IMG/VR virus record: IMGVR_UViG_3300018954_000004
Coordinates: 1 to 48,293 of that record
Source: a virus
DNA: 48,293 bases
Strand: one strand, 5' to 3'
Part shown: one piece after another, positions 38,917 through 46,649 of the stretch
Numbering within the stretch: the first letter of the stretch is position 1
Layout: each line of letters begins with the position of its first letter
Notes under the pieces: generated by a model
Databases searched by the model: none
What the model was told of the DNA's origin: nothing
What the model saw: the letters and a program-made list of their open reading frames with translations, nothing else
Program-made: the position numbers and the translations under genes

Positions 38917-39963
38917 CTACCCACGGCGCACCTCCGTCCCAGTGCGCGGCGCGGGCTCGACGACTGCGGGGCGGCCGAGCGCGGCAGCCAACTTCCCCTC
39001 ACGCACAACGACGAGCCGCACGTCCTTGCAGGAGAAAAGGTACGTGAGGAGGTGGCGAGAGGCGCTGTCGTCGGCGCGGCCTGAGAGGCTCAGCCTGACG
39101 CCGTTCAGCTTCACCGACAGCACCTGCCTGCCGTTGGCCTGGTCCTGGAGACGGTACGGGCGGAGGGGGTAGCCGTCCTGCAGCGCGTGCTCTGCGCCGA
39201 GCTGGGCGGCCTCCTGGGCCACTCTCACCAGCACCTGGCCGGCGTGCTCAGGGGCCAGCATCTCGCCGGCGTCGGCGGCGAGCGGACACGTCGGCGCGTG
39301 CTGGTGGGGCTTCGGGAGGCGGGCACCCTGGGAGTCGACGGTCTGCGCCGTCTCCGTCCGGCACCGGCGACACCAGGACCGGTCGGCACTCCACTCGACG
39401 ATCTCCTGCTCCAGCGCCTCGCGCAGCCCCGGGACCGGGATGGGCGACTGGATGTCCACTTCGCCAGACAGGGCGTTGTCGAAGAAGTCCCAGAGCGCCT
39501 TGGCGTTCTCCACGCCGTTCCATCCATACCGGTGTGCCACTTCAATCAGCTTCTGGAGGTCGGCAGCCTGCCTATCCCGCTCGCCCTCCAGCACCAGCAC
39601 CTCGGTCTTCTTGCACTCCAGCGAGGCCCGGGCCTCGCTCAGCGCCGACTCCAACTGCTTCCACGCGTCGGTGGCCTCGCGCCAGCCCGGCAAGTACATG
39701 TCCATCTCGCCCCAGGAGAAGCCGCCGCGCTCCGCAAGGCGCTCGACGCTCTGGTCTCTGCTGTACTGCTGGGAGTACGCCGCCCATGCCCGCTCCGCCA
39801 CCGCCCACGGCACGCTGGTGGGGCCCGGCTTCGTGCGCTGGTCCCTCGTCACCTGGAGGGGGAACTCCGGATACTCTCTTCGGACGCGACTCACGCACGC
39901 CGGGCAGCCGTAGCTCGCCCCGTACTTGTGCTCGCACGTCGCCTGCTTGGTACACGTTGTCAT
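38917..39963 (-). CDS. Early-operon zinc-binding coiled-coil protein, unknown
   Basis: A 348-residue protein. The N terminus has CTKQATCEHKYGASYGCPACV, a CCHCC-type zinc region; WKQLESALSEARASLECKKTEVLVLEGERDRQAADLQKLI is a coiled coil (about residues 100-145). A second zinc set follows (WCRRCRTE, later HQHAPTCPLA), and a C-terminal domain contains VLSVKLNGVRLSLSGR and LLTYLFSCKDVRLVVVREGKLA. No family is recognised; it may bind DNA or a host polymerase component. It is the largest unknown of the early operon. Confidence 0.5.
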   Translation of the reverse strand: MTTCTKQATCEHKYGASYGCPACVSRVRREYPEFPLQVTRDQRTKPGPTSVPWAVAERAWAAYSQQYSRDQSVERLAERGGFSWGEMDMYLPGWREATDAWKQLESALSEARASLECKKTEVLVLEGERDRQAADLQKLIEVAHRYGWNGVENAKALWDFFDNALSGEVDIQSPIPVPGLREALEQEIVEWSADRSWCRRCRTETAQTVDSQGARLPKPHQHAPTCPLAADAGEMLAPEHAGQVLVRVAQEAAQLGAEHALQDGYPLRPYRLQDQANGRQVLSVKLNGVRLSLSGRADDSASRHLLTYLFSCKDVRLVVVREGKLAAALGRPAVVEPAPRTGTEVRRG

Positions 39964-40038
39964 GGGAACCTCGGGGAACAGCGGGAGAGAGGCGCGGGCG
40001 GCCGGGGCAGCACCGCCCGCGCGCACGTCAAACGCGAC

Positions 40039-41724
40039 TCAAGGCGTGGCGGGCACCACGCTGCCGTCGCTCCATGCCACCTGACCGTCCACCACCGTCA
40101 GCACGCTGGTGATGGTGGCCAGCTCCGCGACTGGGGTGCTGCTCGGGTCGCGGGAGAGCACCTGGAAGCTGGCCCGCTTTCCGGGCTCAAGCGTCCCCAG
40201 GCCATCCCAGCCGCGCGCCTTCGCCGCCACGCGGGTGTACGCGGCGAGGGCTTCGTCCAGGGTGATGGCCTCGGACGGACGGAACGGGTGCGTCACCGCG
40301 AGCTGAAGCTGGAGCCAGGAGGACGTCGGCGAGCCGAAGTCGTCGGACGCGAAGGCCACCGTCAACCCCAGGTCCAGGAGGGAGCGCAGTGGCTCACTTC
40401 CTGCCACCACGGCCGGCTCGTACCGCGCCGCGGACAGCGGCGGGACACTGGCCAGGTGGGTGGGGTTCTGCACCAGGGTGAGCCCCAGCGCCTTCGCCCG
40501 CTCCACGTCCTCGCGGGCAATGAGGTCGCCGTGCTCAAGGGTGATGTTCGGCCACGAGCGGAAGCCGCCCAGCGCCTCCAGCCTGGAGAGGAGCAGGGCG
40601 ACGGCGCCGTCACCCAGGGCATGCGCCAGCAGCCGCCCCTCGCCGTTCGCCACCCGCTGGATGGCGCGGTCGATGTGGTCATTCGAGAGGTTGGGGAACC
40701 CGAGCCACGACGTCACGGTTTCCGGGCACGTCTCGGGCCGGACGTAGGGCACCTTGACGAGCGCTTCGCAGCGGTCCGGCGAGCCGTCCACGAAAATCTT
40801 GTAGTGCAGCTCGCCCACGCTGGGCGCGCACACCTCGTCCGGGGACGTGAGCAGGCAAGCCCGGCGCCAGAAGTCGCCCGGCACCTGCGCGTAGATGCGG
40901 TCCCCGCGCTGCTCGGAAACCATGAAGGGGATGTTCAACCCCCGGACCTGGCCCACCTTCCACGCGGCCTGGACGTACGCCGTGGCGTGCGCCACCAGCT
41001 CCGCGTCCGTGAGGCGCTCCGCGAGCGCCTGGAACAGAGGGACCTCCGCCAGCTCCTGCACGAAGCCGGTGAGCCGGCCGCTCGCGTCGCGGGTGAGGCG
41101 CCCGCCGTAGGGGTCCGGCTGGCCATCCACGTACCCGGCCAGCGCGAGCGAGGCCGAGTTCACAGCCATCCCGTGCCCTCCCCAGGACACCGCGATGATG
41201 GGGTGCTCGGTGCTCACCCCGTCGAAGGTGGCGCGCGGGTCCAGCCCGATGGTGCTCCAGAAGTTCACGCTCACCAGTGCGACAATCGGGGTGCCGGCGG
41301 GGACCTGACGGGCGCGCTCGCGGAAGAGTTGCACCACCTCCGCCGCGTTCGGCCCGTAGGGGTACTGAGGGTGAGCGGGGTTGGAGACGTACTCGGGCGA
41401 GTTTACGAACCATTCCGGCCGCCCCAGCGGCTCGGCGTGGATGTGCCCATCGACGAACGCGCACATGAGGGTGCGCCCCTTGAGGTCGACGCGCTGGGCC
41501 GTGCGCACGGCCTTGTCCTCCACCTCCTTGAAGGTGCCCACAGCGAGGACGCGCTCGTCCTGAACGAGCAGCGCCTCCTGTGGAGGCTGGCCCTCGACGC
41601 AGGAGCGGACGGGCCCGCCGAAGAAGAGCACCTGCGCCGGCGGCTCGGGTGGAGGGGGCGGGTGGGTGCTGTCGCATGCGGCGACGGTGGCGAGAATGAG
41701 AAGAGTTGCAAACGAACGGGACAT
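40039..41724 (-). CDS. YtcJ-like amidohydrolase lipoprotein
   Basis: A 561-residue exported amidohydrolase. SFATLLILATVAACDS gives a lipobox with Cys17, followed by a proline spacer. The catalytic domain is of the amidohydrolase-3/YtcJ type: AFVDGHIHAEPLG (HxH 94-96), GGHGMAVNSASLALAGY, DGSPDRC, AHALGDGAVALLLSRLEALG, ITLEHGDLIAREDVERAKALG, FASDDFGSPTSSW, and the C-terminal AKARGWDGLGTLEPGKRASF. Such enzymes hydrolyse amide-type bonds in unidentified substrates outside the cytoplasm. It is a metabolic cargo gene within an otherwise phage-like early operon, which is unusual. Confidence 0.75.
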   Translation of the reverse strand: MSRSFATLLILATVAACDSTHPPPPPEPPAQVLFFGGPVRSCVEGQPPQEALLVQDERVLAVGTFKEVEDKAVRTAQRVDLKGRTLMCAFVDGHIHAEPLGRPEWFVNSPEYVSNPAHPQYPYGPNAAEVVQLFRERARQVPAGTPIVALVSVNFWSTIGLDPRATFDGVSTEHPIIAVSWGGHGMAVNSASLALAGYVDGQPDPYGGRLTRDASGRLTGFVQELAEVPLFQALAERLTDAELVAHATAYVQAAWKVGQVRGLNIPFMVSEQRGDRIYAQVPGDFWRRACLLTSPDEVCAPSVGELHYKIFVDGSPDRCEALVKVPYVRPETCPETVTSWLGFPNLSNDHIDRAIQRVANGEGRLLAHALGDGAVALLLSRLEALGGFRSWPNITLEHGDLIAREDVERAKALGLTLVQNPTHLASVPPLSAARYEPAVVAGSEPLRSLLDLGLTVAFASDDFGSPTSSWLQLQLAVTHPFRPSEAITLDEALAAYTRVAAKARGWDGLGTLEPGKRASFQVLSRDPSSTPVAELATITSVLTVVDGQVAWSDGSVVPATP

Positions 41725-41757
41725 ACGTCTCCTGTTGGGACTGCGGGCTGGGCCGAG

Positions 41758-41818
41758 TCCGCGACGCCGGAGTCGAACCGGCGGGTACCTGGTGAAGGAC
41801 GCCTGCTGCCTGTCGCGG
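41758..41818 (-). tRNA. tRNA-like element: acceptor stem and T arm with a shortened middle
   Basis: On the minus strand CCGCGAC and GTCGCGG form a perfect 7-bp acceptor with an A discriminator. A canonical T arm (GCCGG, loop TTCGACT, CCGGC) precedes the 3' strand. Between acceptor and T arm there are only 29 nt instead of about 42, so D and anticodon arms cannot both be normal, and no anticodon is assigned. It may be a decayed phage tRNA, a tRNA-mimic RNA or a processing signal between the deoxyribosyltransferase-like and amidohydrolase genes. Confidence 0.4.
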
Positions 41819-41853
41819 AAGTGCCGGATGCGCTCCGGCAGGCGGACCGCGCT

Positions 41854-42348
41854 TCAGGCGGGCGTCAACGTCTCGATGTCGCGCGCCGGGAGGTTGGGCG
41901 CAGTCGCGTCCAGTCCCAGCGCGGCGAGCACCTCGGCGGCGGTGACACACACCGCGTCGGCCGCCATCAGGTACATCAGTTCCGGCTGGGTGCCAGGCTC
42001 CAGCAGGACGACGCACCGTCGGCCGGCGCCGGCCGCCCAGCCGAGCTCGAGGTGGGCGCTCCTCCCGCACGGCAGGACCAGCACGCACGCCTCAGCGGAC
42101 CGCAGTGCATCCATGTCCCTCGCGAAGAACTCTCGGGCGCGCCGGCTCTGGGTCAGGATGTCGCGGAAGGTCGCGGTGTCCCACGTGCGATGGTCCCCCT
42201 CCCCGAGCAACTCCCACGCGGTGAACCCCTCGCGCCCGTCCTCGTCCTTGCGGAAGTCGTAGACTTCACAACCTGCCGCACGCAGCAGCCGCACCATCGC
42301 CTGCTGTCGCTCCTCGTTCCTCCAGCTCGACGCGACGTAGACCTTCAT
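41854..42348 (-). CDS. Nucleoside 2-deoxyribosyltransferase-like protein
   Basis: A 164-residue Rossmann-like protein. It starts MKVYVASSWRNEERQQAMVRLLRAAGCEVYDF, the family's first strand and helix. RDMDALRSAEACVLVLPCGRSAHLELGWAAG holds the conserved aspartate and E101 of HLELG, which acts as nucleophile in true enzymes. It may exchange or remove bases from nucleotides during phage DNA synthesis, or degrade a signalling nucleotide. Proteins of this fold also include TIR-related nucleotide sensors. Confidence 0.7.
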   Translation of the reverse strand: MKVYVASSWRNEERQQAMVRLLRAAGCEVYDFRKDEDGREGFTAWELLGEGDHRTWDTATFRDILTQSRRAREFFARDMDALRSAEACVLVLPCGRSAHLELGWAAGAGRRCVVLLEPGTQPELMYLMAADAVCVTAAEVLAALGLDATAPNLPARDIETLTPA

Positions 42349-42384
42349 CCGTGACCTCCTGCATGCACTGCGTGAAAAGGTGCG

Positions 42385-42424
42385 GGCCCGCCTCGGTCAG
42401 GGGGGCTACCCCGAGCCGGGCCCG
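42385..42424. terminator. 13-bp hairpin downstream of bet
   Basis: GGGCCCGCCTCGG (42385-42397) pairs with CCGAGCCGGGCCC (42412-42424) with one mismatch. Together with the next hairpin it fills the gap between the annealase and deoxyribosyltransferase-like genes. No U tract, so attenuation or RNA processing is as likely as termination. Confidence 0.45.
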
Positions 42425-42457
42425 CGGGCGCGCACCGTGCGCGCCGTGAATGACTGC

Positions 42458-42482
42458 CCCGCCGGGCCCAATGCCCGGCGGG
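42458..42482. terminator. 10-bp hairpin downstream of bet
   Basis: CCCGCCGGGC and GCCCGGCGGG pair perfectly around CCAAT. It is the second strong hairpin in the 292-bp gap at 42349-42640. It may tune expression of distal early genes relative to bet. Confidence 0.45.
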
Positions 42483-42640
42483 TGTGGCAGCAGGCGGGAT
42501 TGCTCGGCCCAGCGGGGAACTGCTGCTGCCCGCCCACCACCACGAAAAGGCCCCGCCTGTGCTGTCGCGGGGGGCCGCCTCCTGTGAGGTGGAGGCGTGC
42601 GCGGGCGCTGGTGCTGGGGCCCCCGCGCACCGGCAGGCGC

Positions 42641-43669
42641 TCAGCCGTCCTGGCCCGGCTCTCGGACCGCGGACTCCGGAGGCGTCTGCTTGGGGACACG
42701 GCAGCGCAGCTCCGCCTCCGCTTCCAGCGCGGCCAGATTCTCCCGCATCGCCTTGGCCCAGCGCGCCTTCGGCTGCTCCAGCAGCTTCTCGTGGGCCATG
42801 TCGATGGTCTCGCTCAACTCCTCGTCGGACAGCTCCGAGGGCGTCTTCCCCTTGTAGGGGCCGAACGCCACGACGACGGCGGACGTGCGTGGCTGGTCGG
42901 CCTGCTGGGTGGAAGGCCCTGCCATGTTCTCCTCGACTCGCTTCAGCGTGCCCGCAGCCTCGGGCGACTTCATGGCCAGCGGCTGCGCCAGCTCCAGTGC
43001 CTCACGCGTGGCCGTTCTCGCGGGCAGGACAGCAGGGGAGGACGGGGGCGACTCTTGCGGCGCCGACTCCTCGGACTGCTCCTCGGCCGGCATCTCCTCG
43101 CGCACGTACAGGCCGCCGAAGGCCTCCGGGTACGCCTTCCGGAGGGCCGCCACGCGGGCGCACTTCTCAATCATCGTCGTGGGAATCTTCGCCCACAGCG
43201 GCGTCGTCTGGACGTAGCCGCTGAAGTCCAGCCACACCACGACGGGCAGCTTCCCGTCACGCACCACGCGGGCCCAGGCGCCCACCAGCGCGCCCTTGCG
43301 TTTGGCCGGGTTGAAGCGGTGCACCACCTCGCCCTTGCCCTGGTCCAGGCTGATTTCGTCCTCGGCGAACACGGCGCTCGCATGGATGCCCCGGAAGTCC
43401 GAGAAGCGCTCGGCCCGGGCCAGCATGCCGGCCTCAGAGGGCTGGAACTCGTGCTTCGTCACCCAGTTGGGCCGCTCGCGGTTTCCGATGTTGAGACGGC
43501 GCGCCACGCAGAACGCCTCCTTCAGCAGCGGGTCCAGGCCGCTTCGCCGGCATTGCTCCATGAAGAGGAGGAACTCGTCCTCCGAGATGCCCTTGGGGCA
43601 GATGGTGCGGCGCACCAGCTCGGCGCGCTCTGGAGTCCAGCCGGTGTGAGGCAGGGTTCCGTCAGCCAT
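42641..43669 (-). CDS. bet: Phage recombination protein Bet (RecT/Redbeta-like annealase)
   Basis: A 342-residue single-strand annealing protein. Residues about 10-190 form the Bet domain: AELVRRTICPKGISEDEFLLFMEQCRRSGLDPLLKEAFCVARR, HEFQPSEAGMLARAERFSDFRGIHASAVFAED, KGALVGAWARVVRDGKLPVVVWLDFSGY, ending IEKCARVAALRKAYPEAFGGLYVREEM. The C-terminal part is a Glu/Ser/Pro-rich linker and a short helical tail (AFGPYKGKTPSELSDEELSETI). It pairs ssDNA during phage recombination and replication. I found no recognisable 5'-3' exonuclease partner next to it. Confidence 0.85.
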   Translation of the reverse strand: MADGTLPHTGWTPERAELVRRTICPKGISEDEFLLFMEQCRRSGLDPLLKEAFCVARRLNIGNRERPNWVTKHEFQPSEAGMLARAERFSDFRGIHASAVFAEDEISLDQGKGEVVHRFNPAKRKGALVGAWARVVRDGKLPVVVWLDFSGYVQTTPLWAKIPTTMIEKCARVAALRKAYPEAFGGLYVREEMPAEEQSEESAPQESPPSSPAVLPARTATREALELAQPLAMKSPEAAGTLKRVEENMAGPSTQQADQPRTSAVVVAFGPYKGKTPSELSDEELSETIDMAHEKLLEQPKARWAKAMRENLAALEAEAELRCRVPKQTPPESAVREPGQDG

Positions 43670-43682
43670 GGGTGTCGTCTCC

Positions 43683-43886
43683 TCAGTCAAAGCGCTCGCC
43701 GGCTTCCTGCAACGCACGGCGCAGCAGCTCCCGCTCTTCGGCGGTGGTGTCGTCCACTTCGTCTGCCCACTCGAAGTCCCGCCACCGGTGCTTCCCGCTG
43801 TGGCCGTCCTCGCGCTCGCACAGCACCCAGCTTTTCTCCGGGTGCTCGACGTACGCGTGACAGAGGTAGAAGCGGGTGCAGGGCAT
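43683..43886 (-). CDS. Small Cys/His protein of the early operon
   Basis: A 67-residue protein (MPCTRFYLCHAYVEHPEKSWVLCEREDGHSGKHRWRDFEWADEVDDTT). Spaced C, C-H, C and H-x3-H residues suggest a zinc-stabilised fold with an acidic helical tail. Start chosen for a GAGG 6 nt upstream. No family is recognised. Confidence 0.55.
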   Translation of the reverse strand: MPCTRFYLCHAYVEHPEKSWVLCEREDGHSGKHRWRDFEWADEVDDTTAEERELLRRALQEAGERFD

Positions 43887-43929
43887 TGGAACCTCGTGAG
43901 TCCCATGCAATAGCGCCTACCTCTGACAT

Positions 43930-44331
43930 TCAGCCTGCGTCTCGCTCCTGCGCATTGAGGGCGGAGACTCCCGCCTTCCAGTAGGCCGTGCGCGCCCACC
44001 ACTGCTCGACACCGAAGAAGCTGCGCAGGGACACCTCCGAGGCGTGCAGCGACAGCAACGCGGTGTCCTGCCGCGTCACCTCTGCCTGCAGCTCGCGCCA
44101 CCGCTGCTGCGTGGCGCGGGTGCCGTTGGGGGCGAGGGTGCGCAGCTCGTCCTCGGCGGCGCGCTTTGCTTCGCGTGCTTCGGCCTGGCGCTCCACAAGA
44201 CCAGTCGCCTGGGCCAGCGCCTCACGGATGGCCTCCGTCTGCTCCTCGCGCCACCACGGCTCCAACGCGCGGAGCCGCTGGCACACGTCACCCAGCTCGC
44301 CCACAGCCGCAGGCCGCGTGCAGGACGTCAC
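43930..44331 (-). CDS. Helical early-operon protein
   Basis: A 133-residue, strongly helical protein (ELGDVCQRLRALEPWWREEQTEAIREALAQATGLVERQAEAREAKRAAEDELRTL, then RWRELQAEVTRQDTALLSLHASE). It probably forms a coiled coil. It overlaps the first gene of the operon by 4 bp. No domain is recognised; modulation of a host protein is only a guess. Confidence 0.5.
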   Translation of the reverse strand: MTSCTRPAAVGELGDVCQRLRALEPWWREEQTEAIREALAQATGLVERQAEAREAKRAAEDELRTLAPNGTRATQQRWRELQAEVTRQDTALLSLHASEVSLRSFFGVEQWWARTAYWKAGVSALNAQERDAG

Positions 44332-44516
44332 GGCAGCGCCCCGGCGTCCCGAAGCGCAAGCTGGATTCGTTCGTACAGTCCCTCTGGCCAGCCCTCCGGC
44401 TCACCTTGTGCCTCCACCACTTCGTAGACCTCGAGGAGCGCGCCTGTCACGGTCGGCGCCCCAGGATTTCCGTCATGGAGGGCAGCGCCCTCCACCACCG
44501 GCTTCATGTCCTTCAT
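44328..44516 (-). CDS. First gene of the leftward early operon
   Basis: A 62-residue acidic protein (MKDMKPVVEGAALHDGNPGAPTVTGALLEVYEVVEAQGEPEGWPEGLYERIQLALRDAG). AGGGGG lies 5 nt before the ATG. It is the first gene after the divergent control region at 44646-44670 and should be among the earliest expressed. No family is recognised. Confidence 0.5.
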   Translation of the reverse strand: MKDMKPVVEGAALHDGNPGAPTVTGALLEVYEVVEAQGEPEGWPEGLYERIQLALRDAGALP

Positions 44517-44645
44517 CACATCCCCCTGTAGTGCAGCTCCTCTCGGCGTCCTCGCTGGCCACCCAGCTCGCGCCCGCCCATCGCCCCTCTCCCTCCCGGG
44601 AGCCCCGTCCGTCCGCCGCGAGAAACAACCTACTCTGTTAGCAAT

Positions 44646-44670
44646 TTGTTTGCAATATGCTTGCAAACAA
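44646..44670. promoter_or_regulatory. 25-bp operator-like palindrome between divergent operons
   Basis: TTGTTTGCAA (44646-44655) and TTGCAAACAA (44661-44670) are perfect inverted 10-mers around TATGC. Further related half-sites flank them (GCAATTTG, CTTGTAAAC). The AT-rich block in a ~70% GC genome lies between the leftward early operon and the rightward gene at 44751, the classical place for lysogeny control. It probably overlaps both promoters. Confidence 0.75.
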
Positions 44671-44750
44671 CTTGTAAACATTTCCGCCGGTCACTACCCT
44701 CGCATCGCCAACAACCGCTGCGTGTGAGCGCTGCGCCTCAGGAGGTCGAT

Positions 44751-45101
44751 GTGCGAAGGTCCGACGCCATGAGCCTGATCCCGGACAAACCGCCCAAGAA
44801 GCGTCCGCCGAACGCGACCATCGCGTACCGGCCGCCGGACGACCAAGCCGACTGGATTGATTCACGCCTGAACGGGGGATGGTCGCAGGCGGCCTTGCTG
44901 ACCGAAGTGGTGGGGATGCACCTCCACCTGGACCGCACGCTGGAGCCGCACATGGACGCGGTGCGCGCCTTCGCCAAGAAGGAAGGCCTGGAACCGCGGG
45001 GAGAGGACGACACGATGTGGCTGCGAGAGGCGCTGGCTCGCCTCATGGTGCGTGGGCTGGAGGCCGAGCAAGGCAAGTCGACGAAGAAGGGCGGCAAGTA
45101 G
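44751..45101 (+). CDS. Small DNA-binding regulator candidate
   Basis: A 116-residue protein starting at GTG with AGGAGG 5 nt upstream; an internal ATG at 44769 is the alternative. It has a basic N terminus (VRRSDAMSLIPDKPPKKRPPNATIAYRPPDDQADWIDSRL) followed by helices (GGWSQAALLTEVVGMHLHLDRTLEPHMDAVRAFAKKEG, LREALARLMVRGLEAEQGK). It sits directly right of the operator palindrome and may be the repressor or antirepressor. It lacks a clear helix-turn-helix match, so this is positional inference; an RHH-like fold is possible. Confidence 0.5.
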   Translation: MRRSDAMSLIPDKPPKKRPPNATIAYRPPDDQADWIDSRLNGGWSQAALLTEVVGMHLHLDRTLEPHMDAVRAFAKKEGLEPRGEDDTMWLREALARLMVRGLEAEQGKSTKKGGK

Positions 45102-45128
45102 GTGGGCAGCAGAGCGCGAGAGGGCGCC

Positions 45129-45944
45129 ATGAATATGGGCCGCAGCAGGACGTCAGGGGTGGCGCAACGAACGGACGGCACTCCGACGCACCACTACTTG
45201 GTGAAGCTCCGGGACCTGCCCGGATTCGGTCGGGTCTACCTCGCCATCCAGCGGGTGACGGAGGCGCCAGCCATCGTGCAGGCGTACACCGGGCGCCAGC
45301 AGCCTCTCCCCGCCGGGATGGAGTTGCTCGTGAGCACGGGTGACAACCCTCGGAACCTGACGGTGGAGGTGCGCGGCGGTGCCGACGGCCCGCTGATGGA
45401 GACGCTCGAGGACGCCAGCAACCTCCTGGATGTGGCGCTCTCCCGGCCCGAGGCGGTGGCCCACCTGCAGCGGGTGAGAATGGCCCGACGTGCCCGGTCC
45501 ATGCCTCTCGCCTGGCGGCGGGGGGCTGCGTACGGGGCCGGTGCCGCGCTCGCCGCTGTCCTCGCAGTGTGTCTGCTGAGACGGGAGGCCGAGCCGCCAG
45601 GACACAGCGAACACGCCCTTCTGAATTCGGGACGGCTGGAGTCTACGGAGGACGCTCCCCTCGCTGAGGGCACCGCGACGTGGGCGAACGTACTGGTCGG
45701 CAGCTCCACGCCAGCCCCGATGACAGTCCGCAAGCGCTTCGTGCTCCCCGACAAGCCCTTCAAGGGGCAGGACAGCCCGCCGTGCATGAGGGGGCACCAC
45801 GCCATCAATGGCGGGTGCTGGCTCAAACTGGAGGAAAAGGCGCCCGACTGCCCTGAGGGAAGCGCCGAGCACAAGGGCGGCTGCTACGTCCCGGTGAAGG
45901 GGGAGAAGCCGGGCTCGGTGAGTGTCGAGCGGAGGCGTCCGTGA
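45129..45944 (+). CDS. Membrane protein with myxobacterial kinase-type C-terminal tail but no kinase domain
   Basis: A 271-residue protein. Residues 20-115 form a cytoplasmic domain (HHYLVKLRDLPGFGRVYLAIQRVTEAPAIVQAYTG, LDVALSRPEAVAHLQ). A single TM lies at about 132-150 (GAAYGAGAALAAVLAVCLL). The extracytoplasmic tail ends with PPCMRGHHAINGGCWLKLEEKAPDCPEGSAEHKGGCYVPV, the Cys signature often found at the end of Myxococcus Ser/Thr kinases. The kinase domain is missing. It may interfere with or imitate host kinases at the membrane, or derive from a host gene captured by the phage. Confidence 0.6.
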   Translation: MNMGRSRTSGVAQRTDGTPTHHYLVKLRDLPGFGRVYLAIQRVTEAPAIVQAYTGRQQPLPAGMELLVSTGDNPRNLTVEVRGGADGPLMETLEDASNLLDVALSRPEAVAHLQRVRMARRARSMPLAWRRGAAYGAGAALAAVLAVCLLRREAEPPGHSEHALLNSGRLESTEDAPLAEGTATWANVLVGSSTPAPMTVRKRFVLPDKPFKGQDSPPCMRGHHAINGGCWLKLEEKAPDCPEGSAEHKGGCYVPVKGEKPGSVSVERRRP

Positions 45945-46168
45945 GCGAGGAGCGCTTCGACCCACGTGTCGAAGCGCATATCTACGCCGACATGGCCGGC
46001 GAGTTCGAACGGAAGGAACATCACGCTGCCGCTCAACGCTGTGCGATGGTTGCAGGAGCCTTGGCGCAGGACCATGGTGCGCTGCCTGGGGACGCTATCG
46101 TAGCGCCCGAGGAACTCGCCGCCGTTCGGGCATACGAGCGAAGTGAGAAGGCCGGGCAGGAGTTCTGA
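45941..46168 (+). CDS. Small helical protein coupled to the membrane protein
   Basis: A 75-residue protein (MSEERFDPRVEAHIYADMAGEFERKEHHAAAQRCAMVAGALAQDHGA) starting at a GTG within the previous stop (4-bp overlap). It is acidic and helical, possibly a partner or assembly factor of the upstream protein. No family is recognised. Confidence 0.5.
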   Translation: MSEERFDPRVEAHIYADMAGEFERKEHHAAAQRCAMVAGALAQDHGALPGDAIVAPEELAAVRAYERSEKAGQEF

Positions 46169-46649
46169 GCGCTGCCCGTCAGGTGCTCCGCGCGCTCGGC
46201 CTCTACTCGTAGCGCCGCAAGACTTGACACCGCCCGGACTCCGGGTGCACCTTGACGTTTGCAGCACGCAGCACCTGGACCGAGCAGTTCACGGATAGCG
46301 GCCAGGGTCTCCTCAGAATTCAGAGCGCCGGTGGCACCACTGCGGTGGACCACTCGCGTTCCGGCTCGCGACGGTTCTCTATCCGTGGCCGTCGCGCGCC
46401 GTCTTTCCGGAGGTGCGCCGTGCTCACCCAGAACCAGCCAGCGATGAGCCTAGACGCTGGGCATGGCGCCCCCTACACCCGCTGTGTCTCCGCCGCGCTG
46501 GATGCAATGTCTCGGCTCGCGGACGCATGCCGCCGTGACGTCCCCTCTCAAGCCGCTGGCGTGCGGGTTGCTCAGGGCTGTTCAGGTAAGATGGAGTCCT
46601 ACTTCATGGGTTTTTTCACGGCATTGGGGCTGGTAATTTGTTCAGTGGG
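46169..46649. other. Intergenic gap upstream of the excisionase-like gene
   Basis: No supportable gene. A minus-strand frame (46033-46353) with a plausible helical start overlaps the previous gene and lacks a ribosome site. A TTGACA lies near 46224, without a good -10, followed by a CCCGGA/CCGGG mini-hairpin. The stretch probably holds the xis/int promoter and integrase arm-binding sites. Confidence 0.4.

Noticed and set aside
39187-42354. A 1055-codon open frame on the plus strand
   Set aside because: It is antisense to four well-supported genes, including the amidohydrolase and deoxyribosyltransferase-like protein; its His/Arg/Gly-rich composition is typical of high-GC shadow frames.
42406-42699. 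Possible 97-residue minus-strand gene after bet
   Set aside because: It overlaps the bet end and both hairpins, lacks a ribosome site, and looks like low-complexity GC sequence.
46033-46353. Possible 106-residue minus-strand gene near the integrase
   Set aside because: Some helical character, but it overlaps the 75-residue gene, has no ribosome site and ends in shadow-like sequence.
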